This document shows, in pieces, positions 1-12,000 of a stretch of 64,000 nt of DNA. Under the pieces are notes generated by a model. The model did not search any database and had not been told where the DNA came from. It was given only the letters and a program-made list of their open reading frames with translations. The DNA lies in the NCBI GenBank assembly GCA_030267565.1, contig BRXU01000019.1, positions 2,344,501-2,408,500 on the forward strand, read 5' to 3'. Each line of letters begins with the position of its first letter. The stretch's first letter is position 1. This stretch comes from Pleodorina starrii (Eukaryota; Chlorophyta; Chlorophyceae; Chlamydomonadales; Volvocaceae). The translations under genes were made by a program, and so were the position numbers.

Positions 1-3000
1 CCTCCGGTGAGTTCGTCGCCGTCGCCGCCAGGGCCGTAAGCGAAGGCTGTTCCCAGGCCACCGCCAGGCCCAATGCCGGCCATTGCGCCCATATTGATGC
101 TGGTGGTGCTGCTGGCTTTCGGGGGCGGGGGCCAGGGGTTCTGGTGGTTCACAGCGCCGTTGCCGCCGCCGCCGCCGCCGGCGGCGGTCCATCTTGGTTT
201 GAATCCGTCGGCGATGGACGCGACGTCATTGTCGCCGCCGTCGCCGCCGATCACCACTCCGCTGGTCGCGCTGAGCGTCACCGGCAAGGGCGGGGGTCCC
301 CCGTCAAGGATGGTAGGACGGCCGGCGCCGCCGCCAGCGCCGCCGCCGATAATGATGACGGCGTCGCCGTTGCTGACGGTGGTGGCGGCGGCGGCGGTCG
401 GTAGTGCTGGCGGCTCGGCGGCGGCACCAGACCTGTTGCTCCGGAGCCTGTGGAACACGCGTTGCCATGCGGCGACGGACGCGCCCTGCGGTGGAGGCAG
501 GGCCAACGACGGCTCGCTGCGGACTTCAGGTTAAGGTGCCCAGGAGCCACGACACGTGTCGGAAAGCCGAGATTCAGCACTGTTCAGGTCAGGTCAAGGA
601 CGAGCATGTCATGGGCATGTTGCCTCCACACCCACAGGTTTGGGGCCCTTAGCCGCTCGCTCACCTTAGCCGCCATCCCGCCACCGATGCCGCCGCCGCC
701 ATCGCCGCCGCCACCGATGATGCTGCCGGCGGCGCCGCCACCAGCGCCGCCGCCACCGCTCTCCATGTCGTCATCACCGCCCTGCCCAACGCTGGCGGCG
801 GCGCTATCGGCGGCGGCGACGTCGACGCCACTCGCATATGTGATGTCAGCGGCAGCGCCGTCGGTGCCGTCAGTGACAACTCCATAGGCTGATGCATCCG
901 TGGACTCATCGCCCCGGTGCCCTCCCTCGTCCTCCTCCGTGATCGTGTGGCCCACAAGCGGCGCGATGCCGCTCTCCCGCTGACCGCCAAAGCCCACAGC
1001 GGGCGATCGGAACGACGACGCGTGCGCCTGCAAGGGGCGGCGGACATCGACATCGAAAGGGTTAAGAACATCGACATTGACACGACTTGGCAGACACAGA
1101 GAACACAGACCTACCGGTGGTTGCCAAATAACACAGCATCGTTCAAGGCTCCGTCCAAGGAGCTATCCCGCAGAGCCGCGAGTTCAAGAAACACAGAGCC
1201 GAACGTTCGAGGTGAGTTCATAATCACACGTGCACACGGCCACACATACACACTCCTTGCAGACTGCATCGTAGGGTATTTCCTGTTGACACACCCAAGC
1301 CTAGCTTGGCACCTAAAACGCCGCCGCCATCCTCCCTACTGCAGATCAGAGGTGACCTACGTACCTTGCTGATTTGGAACCGCAGCGCAGCCGCAGCGAT
1401 GGCCGCCTCCACCACCTCACTCTTGAACCGGCCGCGGCGGCTGCGGCCCAGCGGCGGCGGCTTGCGGCTGAACACGGCGGCGCGGCTGGAGGGCACACCG
1501 CCGCCGTCGCCGCCGCCATCGCCATCGTCATCGCCGCTGCCGTCTTCATCGCCCCTATCACCGCCGCCGTCATCCCGGTCCTCGTCGCCGCTTCCTTGGC
1601 CGTCGCCATCGTTGAGGATCCCTCCGTCGTCACCGCCGCCGCCGGCGCACTCAGATTCCTGGGCGCTGGCGACGCTTTCACGCGCGCCCAGGACGAAGTC
1701 AGCGGTGCCGGCAGCGGCGGCGGCGCCCACACCACCGCGCCACGCCGATTCGAGATTTGCGGTTCCGTTGTAGGGGCCGTTTCCGTTACCGTTTCCGTTA
1801 GTGCCATTTGCATTCCCAGGTTGGCCGCTGCCTACTGTTGCAGCTGCTGTCGCGCCCGCTGCGGCGGCCGCCGCCTCCCCGAGCCAGGACCGGCTTGACC
1901 CCGCGGGGCTGCGCCCGAGGCTGAGGCCGCTGCGCGTGCGGTGCAACGTCTCCACGGACGCGCGCGCCAGGCGCGCCAGCAGGTTCGAATGGCCCGAGAT
2001 CTGGGGGCCACAACCACAACCACGACCACACCCACAACCACAGGAACACTCTCAAGTTCATGAATACGGCAACTGGAGCGGCGGAGATCCTGTAGGGGGT
2101 TCCCGTGTACAAGTGGCACACATTCCCTAGGAAGGCAGGAAGACTGTGCGGCAAGGGCGCCGACGATAATGCCAGCAAGTCAATGGAAGACGAGGCCAGA
2201 CGTGACGTTCCACCGAGAAAGGGTTTTGCAGGCGCGCGCTGCCGGCATAGCACGGGGCTCAAGACGTGGTTGCAGACACACTGCGGTGACGGTGACGCGC
2301 ACTCCAACGTGTTACCTGCTCTGCTCGAGCTAGGCGTGAAGACACGGACACGGCGCCATCATCCCGGGCAACGCTCGCCTCCGTCGCGCCCCGCACGACG
2401 GGGCTTGCGCACTCGGGGATGGCCGCGCCGCCGCCGGCGGTGGAGTTCTTGCTGTCTACCCGGCTGATTTGGTGCTTGGGCGTGGCGGGAGCGAGGAGCC
2501 TCCCCAGGAGCAGCAGGCTGGAGAAGGAGACCTGGAGGGTAAGAAAAAGGAATCAGAGCAAGGCATAATCAACCGAGTCAACCTGGGTGGACATGGCGTG
2601 CATTACTGACGGTCTGTCAGTTCTTCCAAACACACACACACATACATGACGCATCACACACACACACACGCACACATACATACATCACGCATCACACAGG
2701 GCACGGCCCATGCACGCACGCACCTTTGTTTGGGTGAAGTGCCCTAACGCCCCCCGGGCACCTGCCTACCCCCAGATAACCCCCGATTGTAAGTTGAAAC
2801 GATTGACAGTAAAACTCAACCCTAAAACCCTAAAACCCTAAAACCCTACTATAATACGTACCCTGGTCCGGCCTGTGGCGGCAGAAGACACCACGGATGA
2901 CCCAACGCTGGTTCGCGTGTCCAAAATCCCCTCGTGTTGTGACGCTGGCGCAGCCGTCCCACCGACTCCCCCGGCTCCTCCGGTCACCGACAGTGGCGGC

Positions 3001-6000
3001 ATCAACGAAGACGCAAAGTCCAGGGAGGGCGCTCCGTACAGCGAAGCCGACCGGGACATCGGGTTGCGGTGGAAGATGTTGGAGGCGGCTCGACGGAGTT
3101 TGTGGGTCAGCGTCTGTGGTACGGCATTGCATGGTACGGCAGGTGCAGGAAACGGCAGGTAAGCCAGGTGCAGGACAAGCGCACGAGGAAATGTATGAGC
3201 TGCGACAGTGCAGGAGGGGAATGTCACTACTGTGGCGGTTTGACCGCTCCGCCTCAGACGAAGCCGGCGAGGAAGTTGAGGAGGCGGCATGAGCTGCAAC
3301 GCCGCGGAACGCGTGCCGGCCTGACGCTGCGACAGCCGACAGACCGCGCGCGCACGCGCGCGAGGAGACTGCCCGCTGAAAGCTCCGTCCGCCCGCGGCC
3401 CATCCACAAACCCCCCTTTCACTCTTCCCCTTCACGCTCGCCCTTCCCCGACCGCTCCACCCCCGGCACCATTCAGGTAACCCTGCAGCTTCCCATACAC
3501 ACGCCGTACACAACCGCCCAACCGTGCGCCCGCCGTACCTCTAGCGACGAACTCGCGGCGGAGGCCATCCGCCGCAGCACCCGTCGTTCCTCCTGCTGCG
3601 CCGCCGCCGCCGCCGCCGCCGCGGCCTCCGCCGCCGCCGCGGCCTCAGCTCGCAGCGCCTCCGGGGATGGCAACCGCAGATCGCCCAGAGCCACCCGAAG
3701 CAGCGTGTCTATGAGCAGCGCCTTGTTCACCACCACTGCCTCACGCTCGTTGTGGGACGGCTGCTGCGACGGCGGGCCCTGCTGTGCACGGTGCACCTGC
3801 GTGGGCGTGGGCGTGGGCGGCGGCGTGGTGTAGGGCGAAGAGCCGACATGTCGCCAGGATCTAAGAGTCGCAGGCATGGCGCCATGTTGCTCGAAGGGCT
3901 CTGAACAGCCAAGGAGGGGGAGGAGGAGGAGGAGGAGGAGGAGGAGAAGGAGGCATCGCTGCATGCGCCTCTGTCACAGGACGTCGCACGGTGGCATGCA
4001 TTCGCCACCAGGACGGTCACGGCGCCCACCATTACGAGATCTGGTGACCGCAACTGGATCCGGATCAGGAGGCTGATTCATCCGTGCGGGGAATCCCCCC
4101 TTTGGTTCGCCTACAGATGATCCCCGCCTGGCCCGGCCTGTCCAACCCACCCCATGCCGCCGCATCCCGCCTGGGTGCCCAAGAACCGATCGCGCAGCAG
4201 CAAGAGTGCAGCCGTGAGACCACGGGAGCCCAGACACGCGACCGCAACACGTGCCTGAGCAGTAACAACAGCGCCCCTACCGCACTTACCACCATTCCCA
4301 CCCCACCCCACCCGCCTCACCTGGGCCACCACCGTCACCAGCAACTCCGCGTCCTCCTTCTCCTGCCCCAACTTGACGAACAGATGCCGCAGCTGCTCCA
4401 GAGTAAGGCCCTCCGGGTGCGCCCCCGCCGCAAGGCTGCCCGTGCCGGCGCGGCTGATGCGGTTCTGGTTGCTGCGGTACGTCGCCGCACAGGCAGAAAC
4501 GTGCGAGCGCGCGGAGACGGCGCGCGACAGCGCCACCGCGGGCGGCGCAATGGGCGAGCCGGAGATCGTCCAGTTGGCGAGACCGGCGCGCCAGGCGGAT
4601 GAGCCCGAATGGACCAGCCTGCTGCGCACCAGCCGATCAAACTCCGCCTCCAGGATGTCCTTGATGTCCTCCGTGAACTCCGGCCGGTAGATGTCGCTGG
4701 CGGCGGCGGCGGCGGAGGCGCTGCCGCCGCCGCTGCCGCCGGAGGCGGCGTCCTGTAGGGAGCCGCGGCTCGCCAGGGTCATGCCATCCAGGCTGCTGCA
4801 GCTCCACCAGCTCATGTTGGCGAAGGGGCTGTTGAGGTTTTGATTGCGTCCGGGGGTCTGCAGGGGAGCCGCAGCGGCGGCGGCGGCGGCGGCGGAGTCG
4901 GAGGGCTGGCGCAAGGGGCTGGCGGCGGCGGTGAGCGAGGGGCTGGCGGAGCCGGCAGAGTCGGAATTACAGGAGGCGGAAGGGGCGGTGCTGCCGGCAG
5001 CCGCCGCCGCCGCGGCGGCGGCGGCGGCGGCGGTGCCAGAGGCGGCGGAGGTAATGCGCTCCTTCCAGCGCTGTGGCAGGTCCTTGGTGAGACAGCACTT
5101 GTTGACGAGCTTGCCTGAGGGCACGGGTGCGGGCGTGAGCGGGGACGCACCCACAACGTTGTGGTGGTTATTGCAGTGGTTATTGTATGAATGGCCTTTA
5201 ATAGGGTGGGGAGGCAGCGGGTCAGCGGGCCCTTGGTGCACTGTAGAGCAGACGACCAGAACTCAGGAAAGCCAACCACAGAGCAGACCAGTCAAGACCA
5301 GGGAGAGATCCAACAAATTCAAGTCGTCAAGGCGGTTACACAATCCATCCGGACCGGGATAAGACAGAAGAAAACGCAGCGGGACGGGGGCGGCGCAGAC
5401 AAACCCAGATCCGGCGTCGGGCACGGGGAGGGGCTTGGGAAACAGCAGCAGCACGGCAAGAGGTGGAACGTAGGATAAGTAGCGTTCCGGGCTTCCGGCC
5501 CTGAAGGGCACCGGGCACCGTCAGCCACAAACCAGAACCTGACAGTCTGAATTATAGGAGTAAATAAAGCCGCCCCGAGGCCACACGCCTCGCCCGTGCC
5601 GTACAGTACAGCGCATCCTACCGGTGACAATGTCAAGCAGCGTGTCCGCCACGTTCTCGTACGGCGGGAAGCAGTACAGCAGGCCCTCGAAGTACTGCCG
5701 GGCCATGCCAGGTGCGCCGTGGTACACCGTAGCGCCGCCCTCTCCTAGTAAGTGGATCTGCTCGGGGCACGCCGGGATTTTAGGGTTCTTTAGGGTTTTA
5801 GGGGTTTCAGGGTTGGGTTTCAGGGTCCAGCCCACTCCGGTCAGGTGAGGTCTGGTGGAAGAAGACTCCGCTTGTGGGATTTGGTTCATACTTCCTAGTA
5901 GACTGAGTGCCACTTCAACGCGTCATACATCACAAGCCCTTTCGAATTGGCATCTCGAGCACACCGCCTGGGTGCTGGGTCTAAGGTGCTTAATGTGTGT

Positions 6001-9000
6001 TGCAGGGTGCGACCGTGAACTTCATTTCACAAGGTCTGATCTCTGCCGCATCTAGTGTCCCATCACCTGCCCTGCGCCCCGTGTGCTCCAACCATCCCTG
6101 ACAGGTGACACATCCGTAATACGCTCCGACCGCAATACGCCAAACTAGACTGTGCTACCGTACTGTACGGTGCCGTACCTCATGGAACATGTTGAACACG
6201 GAGTGCCGAGGCTGGTGGATGACGGCCACCACATTGACGCCGCCGTTGACCGCAAGGCCCAACAGGGAGCGCAGTACGACATTGCTGCAGGAGGCGTCCT
6301 GGTGGGAGTACGGCAGCGGGCGGGCGGGCGGGTACAGCTTGCCGACGTGGAGGGCTCCTCCTCCCCACCAGCCTAACAGCATCTCAAACCCACCCACCTA
6401 CCCACCCACCCACCCATCTTCCCAAGGCAGTCCTCGGCTTTTGCTTTGCGGGGCAAGTCAAGCCTCTGTCTGTCTCTCTCTCCCTTTCCGAGGCTTTATC
6501 CTTTCCGTGATAGCAGCGAACGGGGCGAGTGGCGAATCAAGGACACTGGCTGGGGACAAGGCCAGACCGCTCCAGCCCAAGCCATCCAGCCCCGCCTCAG
6601 AGCCCCCCAAGCCATCCACAGTCCGCCCCACTCACCAGGCCGCTGGTTGGCTCGTCCAGAAACAGCAGCGGCGGGCGGGACACCAGCTCCACACCGATGT
6701 TGACACGCTGCGGGCGGAGACACCAATGCACGAGGAGGGGCGCGACGCAGGAGGAGTGACACAACGCACGAGGAGGGGGAAATCAGTCCGAAAAGGCGGT
6801 ACAGCAGAGAATACTGCGAGTAGGCATGCTGAGAAGAAGGGGGAAGTTTCCTCTAGGAGGGTTTGGGACGCTGCCTTGTGACGGCAGTGAGGAAATCCCA
6901 GTCTCAGCCACAGCCCCCCAACCGTAGGCCCAGATCCAGACCCAGATCATTATTCAGATCCATATTCGCTCAGTAGCACTGGGCTCCTGACTCCGACCAA
7001 GATCTAGATCCGGGCCCACTTCTTGCCCCAGCCCCCAGCCCCCAGCCCCCCCAGCCCCCAGTCCGACCTTCCGCTGGCCGCCGCTGATGATGCGCGCCTC
7101 GACGCTGCCCACCCTGTACGACTGTGCCGTACGCAGCGCCATCATGCCCAGCACCTCGTTGACCACCTTCCGCCGCTCCTCGGGAGAGGACAGCGCCAGG
7201 GGGGCGCGCAGGCTGCGGGGCACGCGGTCCCAGCCCACCGCCGCCGACTTGCGACCCACGGGTCGGTCCGCCGACCCGTCGCCGCCGCCGCCGCTGCCGC
7301 CGCCGTTGCCTTTGGCCTCACACGTGTCTGATGTCCCTGGGTCTTCCCTGCACCCCTCCGCAAAGTGGGCCTTACGCTCCACTCGCATGGGCAGTCGCAG
7401 TGCTGCGCTGTACTCGAGATTCTCCCTGTCCGCGGAAATTGCAGCGGCGCGCGCATATCGGAAGAAATTGAGCGGAGTGTTCATCACTTACGTCATCGAG
7501 CCTTTCCTTCCCTTCAAACCCCTCCCGCTCACCTTCCTCCACCCACTCAGCCCTCCCTCACCTCATTCTCTCTCCCAACCAGTTTTCTCTAACCCTTTCA
7601 CTCACTCAGCCCTTATTCACACCTTCATTCCTACCGTCCATGTTATCCTTGAACTCACCCCTCCACACCCTCACTCACCGGATAGTCAGATCGGCGCACA
7701 CTATGTCGTCCTGCGGCACGAACCCCACCACATAGCAGATATCCCGCGCGTCCCGGATCTCCCGCTGCGTGGCGCTGCCCTCGTTGCGCAGCGTCACCGT
7801 GCCGGCGCTCGATGACCCGCGGGTCGCTCGGCCCGCCAGCAGCGCCAACAGGCTGGACTTGCCGCAGCCGGAGGGCCCCAGGATGGCGGACAGGTGGCCC
7901 GCCAAGAAGCGGCCTGGCGGGGGGTTGTACGAGGGAGGAGAAAAATGAAGCACAGAGAGGATACGGGGGGGAGGAGAGGGACGAGGGAAGGGAGAGGAAA
8001 ATGAAAGGTGACTCCGCTTCGCGGTGGAGGGGGGGCGATGTTTGCCAACACATCCAGATGCACGACGCGCGTCCGTTGCACAAGAGTCGATCAGCGCCTC
8101 TTAACGCTCTGCACTACGTTCTACGGTTTGCCGCCATTCATATTTCCCGCCCCGTCCAGAGAAGCCCACTAACCATCCAACCACCTACCCGACACGCCAT
8201 TGAGCACCAAACGGCCGTGCGGTTGACCGTTGGCCCTCCACGTGAGATCCTCAACCGCCAGGTGGTATCGTTGTATGGCGGCCAGCTCGGGGCAGGTGGC
8301 GGTGACGGGACGCCGATTCAAATAGGCTGCGCGGCAAGGGGGGATGTAGGTGGAACGGGAAGATGAAACGGGATGGGTTAGGAGTGTCGCGGGTGAGAAA
8401 GGGGAAGGGAATGTGGTGTCTCGGATGAGGTATTGAGACAGCCAGCGTGGTTGGGACAGACAGGAGGCGGTCACAATGCGCAATGAGACTATGAGGTCAA
8501 TGCATCCTAAAGTCCCCAATCCACTCAGCACCACAGCCCCTCACCCGTTCCGGCCCCCACCCCACCCACCCACCCAGCACCCACAAGCCACAACCCGCCA
8601 CCCACCCACCCAGCACACCACCCAGCACACCACCCAGCACACCCACCCAGCACCCCACCCAGCACCCCACTCAGCACACCCGCCCCACCCACCCACGAGG
8701 TCCCTCAGCGCTCGCTCCCCCCTGGACCGCCTCTCCTGGTCCGTCTCAGCCGCGTCCTTGGACCGATCCGCCAGACGCAGCAGCACCGCCACCGCACCCG
8801 CCAGGGCGATGATGCCGCCAAAGGACGCAGCCGCCGCCGGCCACACACGCGGCGATGCGGCGCCGCCGGCGCAAAGCGTGGCGGGCGGGCAGATGGCGGG
8901 CGACACGCTCTCGGCGCGGCAGTAGTGGCCGGGAGTGCAGGGGAGCTCCTGGGAGGGGTCGGGGCAGTAGTAGCCGGCCCTGCGGTGGGGGCGGGGGAGC

Positions 9001-12000
9001 GAGGAGGAGGTGGAGGAGGTGGTGGGGATAAGGAGGAGAGACGGGGCATGGGGGGCAGGACGGCGCAGTGAGGGGACGGGAGGGACGGGTTTGCGATGAG
9101 GTCCGATGAAGTGGGAGGGATGGAGTGGGAGGGCTGCAAGAGCGACTGGAGAAGATACGGTAAGGAGGCCGAGCGGGCGAACGAGAGGGGGCGGGGAGGG
9201 GGCGGGCGGCGGGGCAGCCGGGGCGGGAGGGGAGGGCGCGGGAAGGCCGACCCCCTGCTCCCCCCTGCTCACCTGCACCTCCGGGTGGGCAGCACGGATC
9301 CGTTGGGGCAGTAGTTGCCCCGCACCGGCTCCCGGTCCTCACTCAGCCGCTTGAGCACCTCGCGAGATTCCACACTGGCGGACCGGAACAACGGGGCCCA
9401 GGAGGCCTGAGGAGGAGACCGGGGAGGGGGAGGGGGAGGGGGGGAGTGGGGGAGGGGGAAGGGGAGGGGGGACACTTGTGGGAGAGCACCTTATGGTGGG
9501 TGTGTGGGAGGGTGTGGGAGAGTGTGTGGGGGGTGTTTGGAGTCGGTGGTGCATGTATATATTGTGTGGCGTATGGTGTATGGCGTATGGCGTATGTATG
9601 TCGTTGACGTATGGCGTATGGCGTATGGCGTATGACGTAAAGCCCCACCACCGCCGCAGCCCCGAGCACACACGCCAAGCCAGGAGCCAGGAGCCACTCC
9701 CCCATCCCCCTACCTGCCGTCTGCCGTAAACCAGCCTCCTCCCCTACTCCGACGATGTTTTCGTCGAAGCCCCCCTCAACCACCACCACTCAACCACCAC
9801 CACCACTCAACCACCACCACCACCACTCAACCACCACCACCACCACTCAACCACCACCACCACCACTCAACCACCACCACCACTCAACCACCACCACCGG
9901 CACTCACCGATGCATTGGTGAGCAGCTGCTCGTAGCTGCAGGTGACGGGGGCGGTGGAGCGCGCCGGGCAGAAGAAGCCGGCGGGGCAGTCGGTGCCGTT
10001 AGCCGGCGAGGGACAGAACCGACCCGCGGGACAGTCCAGGCTGCGCACGTTGTCGTCGCGCTCCTCCTCCACGTAGGTGCCCTCGGGGCAGTACGCGCCC
10101 TGCTCGCAAGCCACACAGCGGGCCTGGCGGGGGGGGAGCAGACGGGGGGTATCCACGGATAGTCCGGAGCCCGTGAACGGTAAAAGAAATCCGTATCATA
10201 AAAGGGGGGGCGGAAGTGGAACAGCGGCCCAGGTTGGCAAGCTGGCTGGCTTTCTGCGGCACTCTGCTCGGCATCGCACCTCGCGCTCACGTCCACGCAA
10301 CACCCGCCTCCCCGCCCCCCTCTCCGTCGTGGGTAACTGCGTTGCGTTCCCTCGTCCCGGGCCGTTTTAATTACTCCCCGTCGCCCCGCCTCGAGTCCCT
10401 CAACCGCTGCGGTTTCGCCCTAGGGGACTGAATACCCGCTTTCCGTACCCGAGATACCCCGCAGTCCCTGTCCACGCACACACAACACGCATACACACGC
10501 ATACGCACAACACGCAAATACACACACCACGCAAATACACACAACACGCAAATACACACAACACGCAAATACACACAACACGCAAATACACACAACACGC
10601 AAATACACACAACACGCATACACACACGCACACAACACGCAAATACACACAACAATGGAGGGAGAGGGAGGGGTCGTGGAGTGAGGGGATGAAGGGGCTT
10701 TAGGGGTGAGGGAGGGAACTTAGGGCGTCGAGGCAGGGAGGCGTGAGAGGAGGGGATGAGGGGGGGTTCCTTTGGGTCCGAGAGGACTTAGGGTGCAGAG
10801 ACCGCCGCGGGCTGCCTTTTGTAGGCGAGGGAGGCTTTAGGGAGCGGGTATAGCGAGAGTGAGGCGAGTTGGCGAGGTGCCGCCTAGTGCGAACTATAGC
10901 CCCGTCACCTAGCCCGCTGCCGCAAGGCCCGCGCCCGACCTCCTGCCGCCTCGAGGCCAAGCGGAGCTCTGGAGCTCGGCCTCTAGGGGCCACCCCCCGG
11001 CCTCTCCGGGGCCGTCGTAGTAGGAGTAGTAGCAGGGGTAGGACGCGCGCTGTCTTGGGTTCTCCTTTGGTGCTGACCGCCCACGAGCCGGACCAAGCTC
11101 GGGGCAGGTTCTCAGCGCTTTGTTTTCGCGCCTAGAGGAGCACCGCCAGCCGGTAGCAGGCCGGCCGGGCGCCCCGGCGCTGCAAGGACTTCAGGGCGGG
11201 CAGGACAGCGCGGGCGCCGCGTAGCGCGCCGGCGCGACTGCTGTTTGTGCGGACGAAGGGCCCAGCTGCCGTATATGGCAGGCTGTGAGCTCAAGCCTTT
11301 GGGGAGCCGCTGCGCCGTACACCCGTATATGGGGTGTACGACGCAGCCAGCTCCGCGTCGAGCAGGAGGGGGTAGCGGCCCCTCACGCCCTTCTCCCACC
11401 GCAAGGGGGAGAGTGCTTAGGCGGTCTTTCCGTCGGGGCTGGGTTAGCAGCCCCTGGCCAGCGTCAGGGCCCGGTCAGATACTGCAACGACACACACACA
11501 ACACGCATACACACATGCACACAACACGCAAATACACACAAGACGCATACGCACAACACGCAAATACACACAACACGCAAATACACACACCACGCAAATA
11601 CACACACCACGCAAATACACACACCACGCAAATACACACACCACGCAAATACACACAACACGCAAATACACACAACACGCAAATACACACACCACGCAAA
11701 TACACACACCACGCAAATACACACACCACGCAAATACACACAACACGCAAATACACACAACACGCAAATACACACAACACGCAAATACACACAACACGCA
11801 AATACACACACCACGCAAATACACACACCACGCAAATACACACACCACGCAAATACACACACCACGCAAATACACACAACACGCAAATACACACAACACG
11901 CAAATACACACAACACGCAAATACACACCACGCGGGTACCTTGAGCAGCGCCGTGGTACCCAGGCGAATCACATCCGCAGGCAGCGACAGCCAGGCGCGC

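Noticed and set aside
2818..2848. Window could lie at a chromosome end because of telomere repeats
   Set aside because: Only three to four copies, internal to an intron of an intact gene, with further genes on both sides.
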